From: Penium margaritaceum | Lineage: Eukaryota; Streptophyta; Zygnematophyceae; Desmidiales; Peniaceae | Length of the DNA: 64,000 nt | Assembly (NCBI GenBank): GCA_023375785.1 | Contig: SZWC01000522.1 | Span: 242,812 to 306,811, forward strand | Reading direction: 5' to 3' | Shown: positions 1 to 12,420 of the stretch, in pieces | How the letters are laid out: the number at the start of each line of letters is the position of its first letter | Position numbering within the stretch: position 1 is the first letter of the stretch | Program-made: the position numbers and the translations under genes | Notes under the pieces: model-generated | What the model was told of the DNA's origin: nothing | Databases searched by the model: none | What the model saw: only the letters and a program-made list of their open reading frames with translations

Positions 1-3000
1 TCTTGGCCTGCAGCTGTCGGAGCACAGGGCAGTAGGACGCGTTGAGGAACGTATAGCTCTCCATGGCCTTGATGTCCAGCAGCAGCCGTGACGGGGTGTG
101 CCGTGCAAACCACGACATCATGGCGGGGTGGTTCATAGCATCTGTCACAAGGTGCAGCACATGCCTGCACCACAGTTCCACGAGTCCAGCAGACAGCACC
201 ACCAGGGAACAGGACTCAGCATGGCGACAATACAGATGCCCTCCCCATTCGACTTCAAGGGGAATGCCGAAGGGGTTGGGGTAGCTGACGTAAAGCTGGG
301 GTGGGGTTGGGTGGGGTGAAGTCTAAAGATTGTGGGAAGCAAGCAAACCTGATCCCTTGAACAGTGGAAGTGACAAGAGAACCAACCAGAGCGACCCTCC
401 ATTGCTCCCACCCTTCCGGAGGATGGTGACTCATGCAGCAGAGAAGCTCCAAGTCACGCTCCATCATCCCCAGTAAAGAAGAGTAGGAAGACCGAACCCA
501 GGGAGCCCATGAGAGCACACGTACTTGTTGTCTTCCTTGACCACAGCGTCCAGGCTCTCCACCACGACCGAGGCAGCAATAACATTGTCTGAGAACATTG
601 CGTAGTGGAACAGCTCAGGCGAGTCCACTAGGGGACGCTGCTTCCTCTGCCGCTGCTTCGTGGCGCTGCGCAGTTCTCTCTTCTTACTCCACTCCTGCCA
701 ATGGAACACGTCAGGGCATGACAGGCGTCATGAGTGTCTCGGGCCAGACATACGAATGCTCCACGTCTAGGTCTACTGGGCTTTCCAGTGCAGAGCGCCC
801 CCAACCCCCACCACCCCTCAGGGACAAAAGAAACATAGATATCTGCACTGCTCCGCCTCGTCAGGTGGACATGAGATTAGAGACTGTTCACATTAGCCAC
901 TGCCAATGACGGGTCACTCCGCCACCACAGAAGCTCACGGCCCTGATGCCACCTCGCTCTCCCCAAGCTTTCCGCATCAGAAGCAGCAGCCACTGTTAAG
1001 CACATTGCTATCAGTCCAGTCCTTCCAGGAAACGAAAGCAGTAGCAGTAGCAGTAGCAACAGCAATGAAGAGAAAATAACACGCACCACAGTGAGCTGCA
1101 GGTTGAAACAGTACAGTGACTTGGGCAGCGCCTTGGCAGCGGCCAGGTCCAGCTCGTTCCGCTCCCTGGTAACAACAGCCAGCTTCTCCTTGGCCTTATC
1201 CAACTCAGCGCGCAGCTTCTCCGCCACCTTCAGCCCCTCCCTCCACTCCCTACCGCGCGACACAAGCGCCTCCAGTAGCTTCACAATTCCCACCACTCTC
1301 TCGTCCCCCGCCCACGCGTTCTCGCCCTTGTACTTGGAGAGCACCGCGTCCGATCTCTCCAAGGCCGTCCGAATGTGCTTCACCAGCTGACTGTTATTCC
1401 TCTCCGTGGCCAGAGCTTCATACTCTAGCAGCGGGACGGTGAGATTTTCCAAACGACCGACTAAATCTGCACGATACTCAGGAGTGGATTGCTGCTGCCC
1501 AGGGCATCCAGAGGATGGTGCTGCTGACGATGATGATGTTGATGATGTTGACGAGGTTGCTGATGATGATGTTGATGATGACGTGGAGGAAGACGATGGA
1601 GCAGAGACTATTGCGTCTGCAGAGGGAGACGATGATGCCTTGCCGATTGCGGCAGGAACAGCAGCAGCAGCGGCAGCAGCAGGAGCAGACGAGGCTGTCT
1701 TCCCGGCTGCTGAGCCGTCACCAGCAGCGCCCAACGCTGCCCCTTGCCCCTTCGTCACTGAACCAAACCCCTTCCCTTGAGCATCCGCTGGGGCTAACTG
1801 TCCCTGCCGCACCAGCTGCTTCTTCGCTCCTTGCTGAGACTGCTGCTCTTCCACGCGTGTTGACGCCCCTTGCTTCTCGGTCACCGAAGCAATGTTCGCC
1901 ATCGGGCTTGTGCTCCCATGACTAACTTGATTGACAGCCGACGCCTTGTCTGCCAAGGAGCCATCTGCCGCCAGAGCAGCAGCAGTGCGCGAGTCCGCAG
2001 ATGGCTCAGCCTGCTCTGGTCTGTTTTGAGCGCCACCTATAGATACAGCCGGCACGGCTTCTTCCATCGCTTGCCTTTCCACTTGTGCGAGACCACCTCC
2101 ACCTGAGGCGAGCGGGTGAATCTCAATAGAGCTCCCTGAATGCGCCAGTCCCACGGATAGGAAAAGATCAACAACCGTTTGGTGAGAGAGCTCAATGGTT
2201 CACACAGCCGCAACCCGTCAAGGAGAGATTGAGTGAGACAGGCATGGACATAGACATGAGCGACACCGCGGTGACTGTCCTTTGGGATGGCATTGCGGAT
2301 TGATGCGCTTCTCACACGCCACCGGGTGTTCCAATCGGGTGAGAGGCGCTACAAAGCACGGCAGCCAAACACGGTAGAGATACATGCACTTCGACGAGTA
2401 GGAAACGGCGGGTGCGCCAAACTCACCACTGGAGACGTCATCGGTGGCGCTGACGGAGGCAGAGGCAGAGGCGTCGGGCGAGGACTCATGCGAGGGCCTG
2501 ACGCTGAGGAGCACGCCGGTGGTCAGCAATACTAGCAGCGCGAGTGCGGCCTGGCTGGTGCGGTTGGTGATCACGTCGCGTATAGGGTCCCGGTGCCTGC
2601 CGCTCTGCTTCCAGACACCGTCCGTCCTGCGGACAATGAAAAGAGAGAAAGAAGGCAGTGTCAAAAGCAGACTCCATCAGAGGATAATCAGCGGGAGTGA
2701 TTGTAAGGTAGGAATGGATCCGAAAACAGCGTGTGGGAGAATTGACTAGTCATCGCGGCCAAACGTCCGGGGATATGAATTCTAAAGGCGACTGAGAGAG
2801 GGGTATCGAGCCGTAAAAAGAGGATGCGAGAGAGGGAGGTCTGAGCGCTGTAAAGGAGGCGGGAAGCCGGAGGGGACAAGTAAAGGGAGACGAAAGGTAG
2901 GTCAGATCATGAGGGTGAGGCTTGTTGAAGTCTGCCACGGAAATGGGCAATGGGGATGTAAGCGGACAATCAAGGTAGATGACGTCGATGGGTGGAGATG

Positions 3001-3082
3001 GAAGTTGACTAGTGTACATATGCAGCCGAAGTAGGCTGTGTACTCACTTGCCGAAGAGGTTTATTTCTTGTGACCAGGCCAT
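1..3082 (-). CDS. GAUT: Galacturonosyltransferase (GAUT family, GT8), 5' part, five exons, runs off the left edge
   Basis: GAUT enzymes are Golgi type II membrane proteins that add galacturonic acid from UDP-GalA during pectin synthesis. Exons inferred: 3048-3082, 2427-2626, 1087-2102, 525-694 and 1-164. Donors are GTGAGT, GTGAGT, GTGCGT and GTACGT, all acceptors are AG, and the frame is kept at all four junctions, giving 528 residues. Residues 38-54 form one hydrophobic signal anchor. Residues about 80-285 are low-complexity, with an Ala run near 216-232 and a Ser/Thr run near 246-275. Residues about 285-417 are charged and helical, ending in ALPKSLYCFNLQLTV. Family signatures follow: FHYAMFSDNVIAASVVV (about 445-461) and HLVTDAMNHPAMMSWF (about 477-492). 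The metal-binding DxD motif and the rest of GT8 lie beyond base 1. The ATG at 3082 opens a 35-nt coding exon; a further upstream exon cannot be excluded. Family assignment is secure; the subclass is not. Confidence 0.9.
1515..1690 (-). repeat. Trinucleotide-rich low-complexity tract in GAUT exon 3
   Basis: Imperfect GAT/GTT/GAC and GCA/GCT triplets on the plus strand encode Ser/Thr-rich and Ala-rich runs on the minus strand. The tract stays in frame inside the 1016-nt third exon, so it looks like an expanded linker between the membrane anchor and the helical stem. The plus-strand open frames here are by-products of the triplet composition. Confidence 0.7.
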
Positions 3083-4946
3083 GGCTGATGTCTGGGTCCA
3101 CGAACCTCAGAGGAAGACCAGATTCGCCCTCACTTATCCGGAAACAGAAACTGGAACTAATCCAGAAGTATCTTGCAGCTGCCTTCAAGGTGTACCTGTC
3201 TCACACTTGCTCCTGCAAATGTACTGACTGAGGAGACCGCAGACTAAACATCCACAGCCTAGGTACCTGTCGACAGCGCTTCACATAGTCAAGGTTGACA
3301 ACCCGCATCGACAGAGAAGGTGGAGCAAGGATCCTCGAACCTGGCGAACGACTCGAGGGACTCCAACCTGGCGGGGTGAGATGGTCAAGATAGATGTCGC
3401 AGAATGACGCTCGATCTCGTCGTCTTCGTCTTTTCTCCTCGTCAGGGGCAGTGCTGCTTTTACTCGCGGAGTGGCGGGTTGACTGCCGCACCCCAGCACT
3501 GTGGCACAAGGCTGCCGCGACACAATCGGTCGTGAGCATCGACGGTTGGTGACGGCGAGAGCAGAGGCAGTCAAAGGGCGGCCAGTGGTCAGAGTCAGAA
3601 GGCAGAGGGGGATGCAGGTGGTGGCTGGCGCGCACGTGCCCACTCTGTCTAAATTTTCGTCATTTTCGCCTGAAATGAACAGCGATGTTGTCGTACATTT
3701 CCGTGGTTAGCGGTGAAATGATTCGACCTTTCATTGAGTAGCATCACTTACTCTTTTTCATAAGGAATATCATCGTGCGAACCACTCCAGAGAAGTGGGG
3801 TTTGTAGATGTGGATATCTTAATGTTTCCTACTCGACTTGAACTTTCCGCGGCTTGTGTCAGAACCTGCAGGTCTACAGAAAGACCCACAACCCGTCAAG
3901 TTGTAGAAATTGCTGATGGTAGAACTTCGGACATGCGCAGGACTGAATCGAAAGCTTAAACCCTTCCCTCGAAGCGACCGGTCACGGTGCTTCTAGGCTG
4001 CCAATTCGGGGAGGATCTTGACTGGCACAATCGAGCGAACAAAAAACAGTCAATGGATTCTCATCGACGGTGGATCGCACCCGAGGACAGTGAAAGCAGC
4101 AGTGTGTCAGCGCAGATCAGGGAGCTCCCGCCCATTTTCATTAAGGAGATACCTCGAACGAAGGCGCTGAGCGGCGTCCTCGAGGCCGGTAATGCACTCC
4201 GATCAAACGACGGCCAGTACGCAAAGCCGAACTGCAGCGACCTCCTTTCTTTTCTCCAACAAGAAATTGACACATACGCAGCGTGTCTCATAATGGATTC
4301 CTTTTAACAGCACCCCTTCGTTTGATAAAACGACAAATATATCCGAGCAGCTGTGTATGCATCGCGCACCTACCCGGAATTTCAAGCGATAATCGTGACA
4401 AGGGCAGGTGCATGTTTTGACAGCGGATGTCCAAGCAAAGTCGAGGAAACAATGTGATGTCTAGTTGATGCCAAGTTTTCACAGCAACTATATCGACAAC
4501 TGTTACCCTAGAGGTTGCCAATCCTATATAACGATCAAAATTCAGATTCACCGCAAATATCGAATTGAACATCCCTAAGTAGGATGCGCGACCCTTCCAT
4601 CCGAGTTCCCGTCAGCACACGCCACTTCGCAACCACGTGTATACTACCCCTGCATCCGCATTACTTAGATTTGCTCGAAGATGGTAAATTATCAGCCTTG
4701 CAATAAGAACAAGGTGAATATCGAATGCCCGAACGCCTCCATTGGTTTAACACGTACGCATGGTATGAGTCTCTTTGTTGCGACTATTCGCCTGCATGGT
4801 AAATCAACAAAATGACGACTTCAATAATTTCTTGTTGCCATAAAAAATTGACAGGTGGCAGATAGGCATCCGAAAGAATGGCGCCTCGACTACAGGCCTC
4901 TCCGCTACACTAGGATCTCTTCCAGCATCGCGGACTGGCAAGGAAA
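3083..4946. other. Upstream region of the GAUT gene, no further gene seen
   Basis: About 1.9 kb lies between the GAUT start codon and the left LTR of element G1. Bases 3200-3650 are GC-richer and hold a 144-codon minus-strand open frame of basic, Ser/Arg-rich composition. This could be 5' leader or chance; I see no domain in it. Bases 3700-4946 are AT-richer and presumably hold the promoter, but no single TATA box or other element could be singled out. Confidence 0.4.
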
Positions 4947-5496
4947 TGTTATGCCGAACAGAGCATATATGGTGAACAAGTGAAACTTGCAAGGCAGAGC
5001 ACGATTGAGAGTTTGGGAAACTTGAGCAATTTATAATTAACGGCAAGTGTACTTTAATGACAAGTGTCAAAATGACCAAACACATACATACAAGTGTCGA
5101 GTTACAAGCAAGACGTAGTCAGGTTGTTGGGTCGATCGTCAAGCGACGCGTGTGGATTCGCATCGTGAGTGGTCAGATTCGAGAAGCTCCGCCGATGAAT
5201 CAGGGGGCTTCCAAGATCGACAGCGAAGATGCAAAATGCATCTTTATGAATCTGGATACGTCTCGATGCGTCGAAAAGAAGACGGAAAGGTCGTGACACT
5301 TCTGTCGATGATTCTCGAAAGTGGTCGGAGATGTCAAAAAGTGCGAGAAGGTACCCGGAGGGCGAGTGCATTTGGCAGGATTGCCCTCGACCTTCGGAGG
5401 GAAAATCAGGGACTCGATGCGCACTGGTCTATTTGTGTAATGACGTAAATGCCCACTCGGAAAGATTAGGAAATCGTGTACATCTGGTACGTAGCA
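4947..5496 (-). repeat. G1 3' LTR
   Basis: Direct copy of 18480-19038. On the plus strand it starts TGTTATGCC and ends GTAGCA. A purine-rich tract (in element sense AAAAGGGGGAGAG) adjoins it on the internal side near 5497-5510, as expected for the polypurine tract. Confidence 0.75.
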
Positions 5497-5639
5497 ACTC
5501 TCCCCCTTTTAGCCGCGACGTCCATGCGTGCGTACAGATGTGGCCCGGTGACGGCGGTAATATCCATTGATCAGGTAATCGACGTTTCGAAGGTTGTCAT
5601 AGGATTCCCAGCAGTTATGCGCGCAGCTGTAGTCGTGCC

Positions 5640-5880
5640 ACTTGACAAGATACTATGTTGTTTTGCCATGTTGGCGATGGCCGAGGATGTCCTCAAAGAC
5701 GTACTCTGGATCCTCGTCCACTTGTACACAAGGAAGGGCAGGGACATCCTTGCCCGGGAAATTCTCTCCGGGGTCTCGACAGTGCTTGAGTTTGCTGATA
5801 TGGAACACCGGATGAATTTGCATAGTGTCTTGGGTTTGATTTGAGTCGCGCAACCATGTGGGCTTGCATGCGCTCGATCT
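5640..5880 (-). pseudogene. G1 integrase C-terminal / chromodomain-type segment
   Basis: The segment reads HPVFHISKLKHC followed by an acidic stretch and EYVFEDILGHR. This matches the gypsy integrase tail and the beginning of a chromodomain, which in chromoviruses directs insertion to marked chromatin. Fossil. Confidence 0.65.
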
Positions 5881-6179
5881 CAAACTATCCCAACCATCAG
5901 GGTTTGAGCTTCAAACAGCCGGTCCCGTGAAGTTTGATGTTGGCTGAACTTTGGACTTTTTTGCTAATGGCGAAAACATCGTCGTTATGATGTCGGTCAG
6001 CTGCTCGTTTCATCGCCGTTTGTGTCTAAGCGAATGTCTCCCGTGATTCATCCGAGCTGGTGGAGAAGGCGCAGAGTTGGACGTCAATCGTGGGAATGTT
6101 GCTCTGGCTGTGGCGGGAATTTTGCCATACACCACTTCAAACATAGTTTTACCCGTTGCGGTGGAGATCGCCAAAATTT

Positions 6180-6900
6180 TGTGCTATTTCGGTGTTCGTG
6201 AGTTTTTGTGCCCAATCCATCCCATGAGGTTCGCATGGTGTTTGTAGAGGTTGTTGGAGCGTCTAATTGGTCCGCTCGGTTCGGCCGTCAGTTTGAGGAT
6301 GGAACGTTGTTGAAAGCTGGATCCGTCTGCAGTAGCGAGTCATCAGTTTGTGCCAAAAACGGCTGATAAATCAACCGTCTCTGTCGCTTGTGATGGTCCT
6401 CGGTACATCGTGTAGCTGTACGATATTGTTTAGAAACAACCGCGCATTTCCTTCATCGATGACGATGGCCATTGTCGGAATAAAGAGGGACATTTTGGAA
6501 AACCTGTCGACAACCACGAGGATTGCGTTATATCCCTCGTCTGTGACTAGTAGTCCTGTGACGGAGTCCATGGAGATGTCGGTCCACGGTTCCGTCGAAA
6601 TGGGGAGCGGCGACAGAATTCTGGGTGGCCGCGTGCGACGGAATGTTTGACGTTGATAAGAATTGTAGGATTTGCAGAAGTTGGCCTCGTCTGGTTCCAT
6701 CTTGTCACACCTGCAGTGTTTCGCCAGCTTCTTCAATGTCTTGTCTTCTCTTAAATGTCCACCGGAATGGTGTCGCGGTATTCTTCAAGTGGCATGCGGC
6801 GGAGTTCATTGCTCGGGGGAAACGGTTACCTAGCAAGTGAATCGTCGCTGCCAACATGGTGCTTCGTACCAGAAATTTACCTTGTCATATCCGTCATGCT
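6180..6900 (-). pseudogene. G1 integrase core region
   Basis: Recognisable integrase core text such as PWTDISMDSVTGL and ILVVVDRFSKMSLFIP, followed by TITSDRDG around the second catalytic aspartate. Typical of the Ty3/gypsy DDE integrase. Fossil segment of G1. Confidence 0.75.
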
Positions 6901-7089
6901 AGTTGTAGCCTCGTGTGAACAGTTGCTCAAGATATGGATCTCGCTGCAATTGTAGCATTGCTACCTTAACCATCAGGTCTGGTTGGCGACAAAGCACATC
7001 TGCTGGGTTGGTTTTGCATGGCCAGTACTTGATATCGTAGTCAAACCCGGAATCAATGAACTCCATCCATCTAGTTTGACGTCGACACA

Positions 7090-8031
7090 GGTTCGGCTAC
7101 GTCTCCAAATATGTCAAAGCATGATGGTCAGTGCACACGATGCATCGGCGGTATTCAAGATAGCATCGACATGTCTTAAATGCATGTACGACTGCTAGCA
7201 TCTCCTTCGCGTGTACGGTGTGGTTGAATTCCGGTCCGTGCAGTTTTCTTGACATGTATGTGACCGGTTGCTCCCCGTTGTCATTGTGTTGTAGACGGGC
7301 CACGTCGATGGCTCGATCTGAAGCGTCTCTTGCCATGAGGTAGTCAAGCATTGAATCAGCTTATTGTAGGGTTGGCGCCAAGGTCAGAGCGTTCCCCAAA
7401 GCGGTGAACGCTGTTTGCTCTCTTCCCACCGCCACTCGCTTTTTTTTTTTTACTGATGTCGGAGAGAGGCGCTGACACTCATACGTAGTCCCGTAAAAGC
7501 GGGTAGTAATTGCAGAAGCCAAGAAAACGTGGAACGTCTCAAACGCTGCTCGGCATCGGCCAATCAACGATCGTTGCCACCTTTTTAGGATCTATGGTGA
7601 TCCTTCCGTCGTTGATGACGTGACCCAAAAACTCAATCAAACGGTGACCGAAGTCGCGCTTCGAGAGTTTTCCGATTTTTTTCTCTCTTTGTAAAACTTC
7701 GAGAGCTTTTCGAAGGTGTCCATCGTGCTCTCTGTTGAGGCATTCGTATGTCTGAACGACATGACTGTGAACTCGGAAATTCCCATAGCATGTTCGGAAC
7801 ATCGTGTTCTAGATGTCGGCGTCTGCCACGTGGATCTCGTGAAAACCGCTGCATAGGTTGATTTTGGTGAAAGTTCGAGCCCCTCGGAGTTGGTCAAAAA
7901 TTTGGTCGGGTCGGGGAAGTGGCTACAGTTCTTGATGGTAGTGTTGTTCAACGCCCGGTAGTCCACACACATCTGCATTTCTCTAGTCTTCTTTTTCGCG
8001 AATAATACTGGTGCGGCATATGGTGACATGG
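7090..8031 (-). pseudogene. G1 reverse transcriptase (C-terminal part) and RNase H
   Basis: Contains [11 protein letters not shown] and [10 protein letters not shown] of gypsy reverse transcriptase, then FLGHVINDGRITIDPKK, then RNase H text such as PVTYMSRKLHGPE and TDHHALTYL. The reverse transcriptase is interrupted at 8031/16220 by element A1. Fossil. Confidence 0.8.
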
Positions 8032-8661
8032 TGTAGTTGCTAGGAAATTGCTTGGTTAACCCATGTGTGGTGGGGCGGGTGAGCGCAACGACTAGTGTAG
8101 CGTAAGACACGCCATGGATGTGGTAACTTGCATTAGAATGGTGCACTCAACCAAGACAATTAGTGTGAGGGGAGCGAGCGAAGTTAGTACTGGTGAGCAC
8201 ACACCCACCACGAGCATCAAGCTCGGGTGAGCGAGTGCCGCCACCCGGGGGTCGAGCCCGACCACTCGGAGTAACCGAGGATGGCTGCTCACCGATGCAC
8301 GGCCAAGACCGGCACGGTGGCCCCCTAAGGATCAGCACCTGGGAAATATGTAGCTCTCCCAGCACATGCAAGGCAAGAGAACATGATGCAGGGCACGACA
8401 GTGAGAATGTACGAGCCCTTGCATCTACCGAATCACAGAATCATAGAGAATCATAGAGAGTCATGCAACGACCATGCATGTGCCACAAGGCACTCCAGGG
8501 ACAAGCAGCAGCAGCAGCTTGAGGGCGTCAATGGCTCCAGCCAGAGCGAACATGCCTGACGCTTCCCCAGGTAGGACCATTGTCACTTAATCTGTACATG
8601 TGTGTGCACAGTGTGGGAGGCAAGAGGGCATAGAGTTGTGAGTGGCCAGCTAACTTCAACA
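8032..8661 (-). repeat. A1 3' LTR
   Basis: Direct copy of 15576-16214. On the plus strand it begins TGTAGTTGC and ends TTCAACA, the inverted TG...CA ends of an LTR. A polypurine tract (CATGGGGGAG in element sense) adjoins it at 8662-8672. Confidence 0.85.
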
Positions 8662-8749
8662 CTCCCCCATGACCTGCAGGCAACCAACCCACACACATGA
8701 GAGGACAACAAGAGGGGATCACGAGAGGTGATAGAGATGTACTAGAACC

Positions 8750-10520
8750 AATCAACCTGGGTCATGTGGACAGATGAGACCAACAGAGTGAACATCACTT
8801 TTGAAGACATTACGACTGAGTGCCTTAGTGAGAAAGTCAGCTCTCTGAGACCGCGTGTCCACCCAAGCAACTTGGACGATGCCAATGGCAATGCAATCAC
8901 GAACAAAATGGTGCTCCACATTGATGTGCTTGGTGCATGAATGATGCATGCCGTTGTTTTCAGTAATGGCCTTTGTGCTTTGATTGTCGTAGCGCAGGGT
9001 GATGCAACGCATGGGTACACATAGTTGTTACAGCAAACGACACAGCCAGACAACCTCACACGTGCCTGCACTAAGAACAACATACTCAGCCTTGGCAGTG
9101 CTGCAAGCAACACACCCTTGTTTGCCACTTTTCCAGGAGACTGCAATGCCACTGACTAGAAAGATATATCCCGTTCGACTACGGGCATCAGAGTCATGCG
9201 CCCAGTCACTGTCTGTGAAACCGTCCACCACGACTGAGGGTTGCGCACGAAAGTACAGTCCAATGCAAGGGGTGGAGAGGGCATAACGCACTGCTCGTAA
9301 AACTGCCTCAAGATGACGCTCACGGGGGCACTGGGAGAACTGTGACAGGAAGTTCACAGCAAATGCCACATCAGCGCGGGTGGTCGTGGCGAGGTACATC
9401 AAGGAGCCAATGACACGGAGGTAATCGGTCACATCAACTGTCTCCCCCGGTGTGGACACCTCCCGAGACTTCAGTAAGGACTGACCAACGGGTGTCATGG
9501 GAGTGGACGCCATGGGGACTGATGCGAGGAGCGGGGCGAATCGCTCCTCCAGGCTACGTATGTACACAACCTAATGGACGTGCAAAGTGCAACGCGCACG
9601 GTCACGTTCCAACTCCATGCCAAGAAAGACATGAGCCGGGCCAAGATCCTTCATCTTGCATGCCGCCTGGAGCAGGGCCTTGGCCGCCGCGACGGATGCG
9701 GCGTTAGGAGAAGCAATGAGGAGGTCATCCACGTAGACAAGAATGACGACAATTGGCTTGGTGGAGGAATTGAGGAGCAACGCGGGGTCCACAACGCTCC
9801 TTTTGTACCCCCCCTTTGCAAGGGTCGATGTGATCTCTTGGTTCCAACAACGTGGGGACTGTTTCAGGCCATAGAGTGCCTTGCGCAAGCGCCATACCCG
9901 ATTAGTTCCATCTGAGAAGCCGGATGGCTGCACCATGTAGATCTCCTCGTCCAACCTACCGTGGAGGAAGGCATTGTTGACATCCATCTGCTCAAGCTCC
10001 CAGTCATGCTGAGCGACTAGACTCAGGAGAGCCCTGGGTGTGGTGTAGCGACCAACCGGGGCAAAGGTCTCGTCAAAGTCAACACCGGGGATATGAGAAA
10101 ATCCCTTTGCACTGAGACGAGCCTTGTACCATTGAACTGTGTTGTCAGGACTCAGCTTGCGACGATATACCCATTTGGCAACAACTGCCTTGCGGTCTGG
10201 TGGGAGGTCGAGAAGCTCGTAAACACCATGCTCAGACAGTGCATCATGCTCGGCCTTCATGGCCTGCTCCCACAATGAGGAATCTGAGACTGTGCATGCT
10301 GCATGCACAGTCAGGGGCTCGGGGTGTAGCGGGGAGAGCCCAGCGGCAGCAAAGCACGATGCAAAATACCCAGCTACAGATGAGGAGAGAGCTGAGTGGA
10401 ACTCCTCCTCGACAAGCGAATAGTCAAGTGCAGTGCTGGGGTGCATGACGGACGCTACAGTGGACAGAGCAGAGGTAGCAAGGCCGAGGGCACGGAGACC
10501 AGGGTCACCAGAGACCATGG
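8750..10520 (-). pseudogene. A1 reverse transcriptase and RNase H
   Basis: Copia reverse transcriptase with KWVYRRKLSPDNTVQWYKAR, LEQMDVNNAFLHG, LYGLKQSPRCWN and the catalytic YVDDLL box, then the linker FAVNFLSQFSQCPRERHLEA, then RNase H with DSDWAHD, STAKAEYV and the KHINVEHHFVRD motif. Fossil coding segments of A1. Confidence 0.9.
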
Positions 10521-10849
10521 GTAGAGACTGAGGGGGGAGTGCTCAGAGGCGCCCACCACGAGTGTAAGGTGATACCGGTGGGATGGATGGCACACGCACG
10601 GAGGAGGAAGGAGCAGCAGGATGCTGCTGCACAGACAGAGGTGGTGAGGCCACAGGATCAGATGGCTGGGAGAGAAATGGTGGCGGGAACATGGCGCCAA
10701 TTGGAGGAACAGAGGAGGAGACAGAGGGTGCAGGAGAGACAGAGGGCTCAAGAGAGAAAGCACCAGGAGAGGCGGGAGACTGGCAGGGAGAAGGCAAGGT
10801 CAGAGGAGCAGAGGACGCGGAGGGAGAAGAGGACAGAGATGGAGAACTC

Positions 10850-12420
10850 TACTCTGTCGATGAGGCAACAGAGGGTGGCGAGGGATGCACAGAGGGGAGA
10901 ACAGGAGGCCCAGAGGGCAGAGGACCACCCCCACCCCGAGACGGCGGAGAGAGGGATCCACCAAAGCGGGGAGAATCACGCTCAAATAGGTGTTCAAAGA
11001 AAAGAGCATCACGTGATTCAATGACACGACACCGCGAGGGGTCCCAGAAGCGCCACACTTTGGAGAATGGAAAGATGTCCAGAAAGAGGCAGAGCCGACC
11101 ACGAGGAGGCATCTTACTGTGGTGTTGGTCCGAGGGGACCCACACAGAGGTAAGACACCCCCAGACGCGGGCAAGGCAGAGGGCAACACGTTGACCAGTC
11201 CAGCGTTCAAAGGGGGTGACAGAGTGGGGAAGGGGGCCATGAGGGACACGGTTCCAGACCCAAGTCATGTTGGACAGGGCCTCAAAGGCAAAGAGAGGGG
11301 ATTGCCAAGAGGCAGAGAGGAGAGAGCGAACACCATCAGTGAGGGTGTGGTTCCAATGCTCAGAGACACTATTTTGCTGGGGGGTGTAGGGAGCAGAGGA
11401 TTCAACCCAGACACCACGCGATTCAAGAAAACGAGAAGTAGGACCAAAGAACTCACCAACTCGGTCGCTGCGAAACACATGCAAGGACCGAAGACAGGCA
11501 CGCTCAGCCTGTAGGAGCCAGGACTCAAGGACATCAGTGACTTCACTTTTGTGGCGAAGGGCATAGACCCAATGGTAATGAGAGAAGTCGTCAGTCAAGC
11601 ACAGGACGTAACGGCCAAGACCGCCAAGGAAGGCATGGGGCAACGGCCCCATGATGTCAGCGTGTGCCAGATCGAGAGGGTGAGCGGTAGTGGACTCAGA
11701 GGTGGAGAAAGGGGAACGGTGCATTTTCCCACTGGCACAGTCAAGACAGGTGGTCGTACAGGGTGGAGCAAATGTGGCAGGGTCAAGGCCAAGGGCGGGC
11801 CGAAGGCGAAGAAGGCGCTGGATGGCAGCAGTGTGAATGTGGCAGAGACGGCAATGTAGGAGGTCGGCATGTTCGGGAGACAGGGACAAAGCGACATGAA
11901 CAAGAGCAGAAGCAGCAGAAGACGAGGGCAACATGAGCGGAACACGGAACAGGCGATCACACCGCACGCCAAGAAGAACAACACGGCCAGACGAGCGCAG
12001 AGAGATAGAGGCAAGGCCACGGCTGGAGGAGAAGTCCATGCCCTGGTCATCAAGGGTGGTCACAGAAAGAAGGCTGACCTCAAGATCAGGCACGTACAAC
12101 ACGTCAGGAAGGAAGACAGTGCCACCAGGACCAACAAAGCGGACAAGACCAACACCTTGAACAGGGAGTAGCTGGCCGAAGCCTGTGCGCACGGAGCGAA
12201 CAGACTAAACGGGGCCAAGGGACACGAAGGAGGAATGACAGGAGGTCATGTGATGTCTCGTCCCGAAGTCAATGATCCAAAGGTCAGGCGAGGCACGAGT
12301 GGAGGGGAGAACAAGACAGACAGCGACGGAGCCACGGGCAGATGGAGAGGATGTACAACCAAGACGAGTGGGGAATGCCAATCTTCAATCTAGGCACAAT
12401 CATCAGGCAAGTCCCCCTGA
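10850..12420 (-). pseudogene. A1 protease-end, GAG-pre-integrase and integrase
   Basis: Text near 12290-12240 (LWIIDFG) corresponds to the aspartic protease site region. It is followed by VLYVPDLEVSLLSVT, the HTAAIQ...CLDCASGKMHRS zinc-binding region, the integrase core (LDLAHADIMGPLP, VFRSD near the second aspartate, APYTPQQNSVSEH) and the copia-typical tail with FLDIFPFSKVWRFWDP. Fossil. Confidence 0.85.

Noticed and set aside
1406-1925. Plus-strand open frames with Asp/Val- and Gln/Arg-rich runs
   Set aside because: They are antisense to GAUT exon 3 and come from its triplet repeats.
3201-3635. 144-codon minus-strand open frame upstream of GAUT
   Set aside because: Composition is Arg/Ser/Pro-rich without domain; it may be leader sequence. 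Not enough to call a gene.
4942-4946. Target-site duplication of G1 (ggaaa against caaaa at 19039-19043)
   Set aside because: Only three of five bases agree; not reported as a duplication.
10539-11194. Long Glu/Arg/Gly-rich plus-strand frames
   Set aside because: They are antisense to the Pro/Ser-rich linker of element A1 pol; shadow frames.
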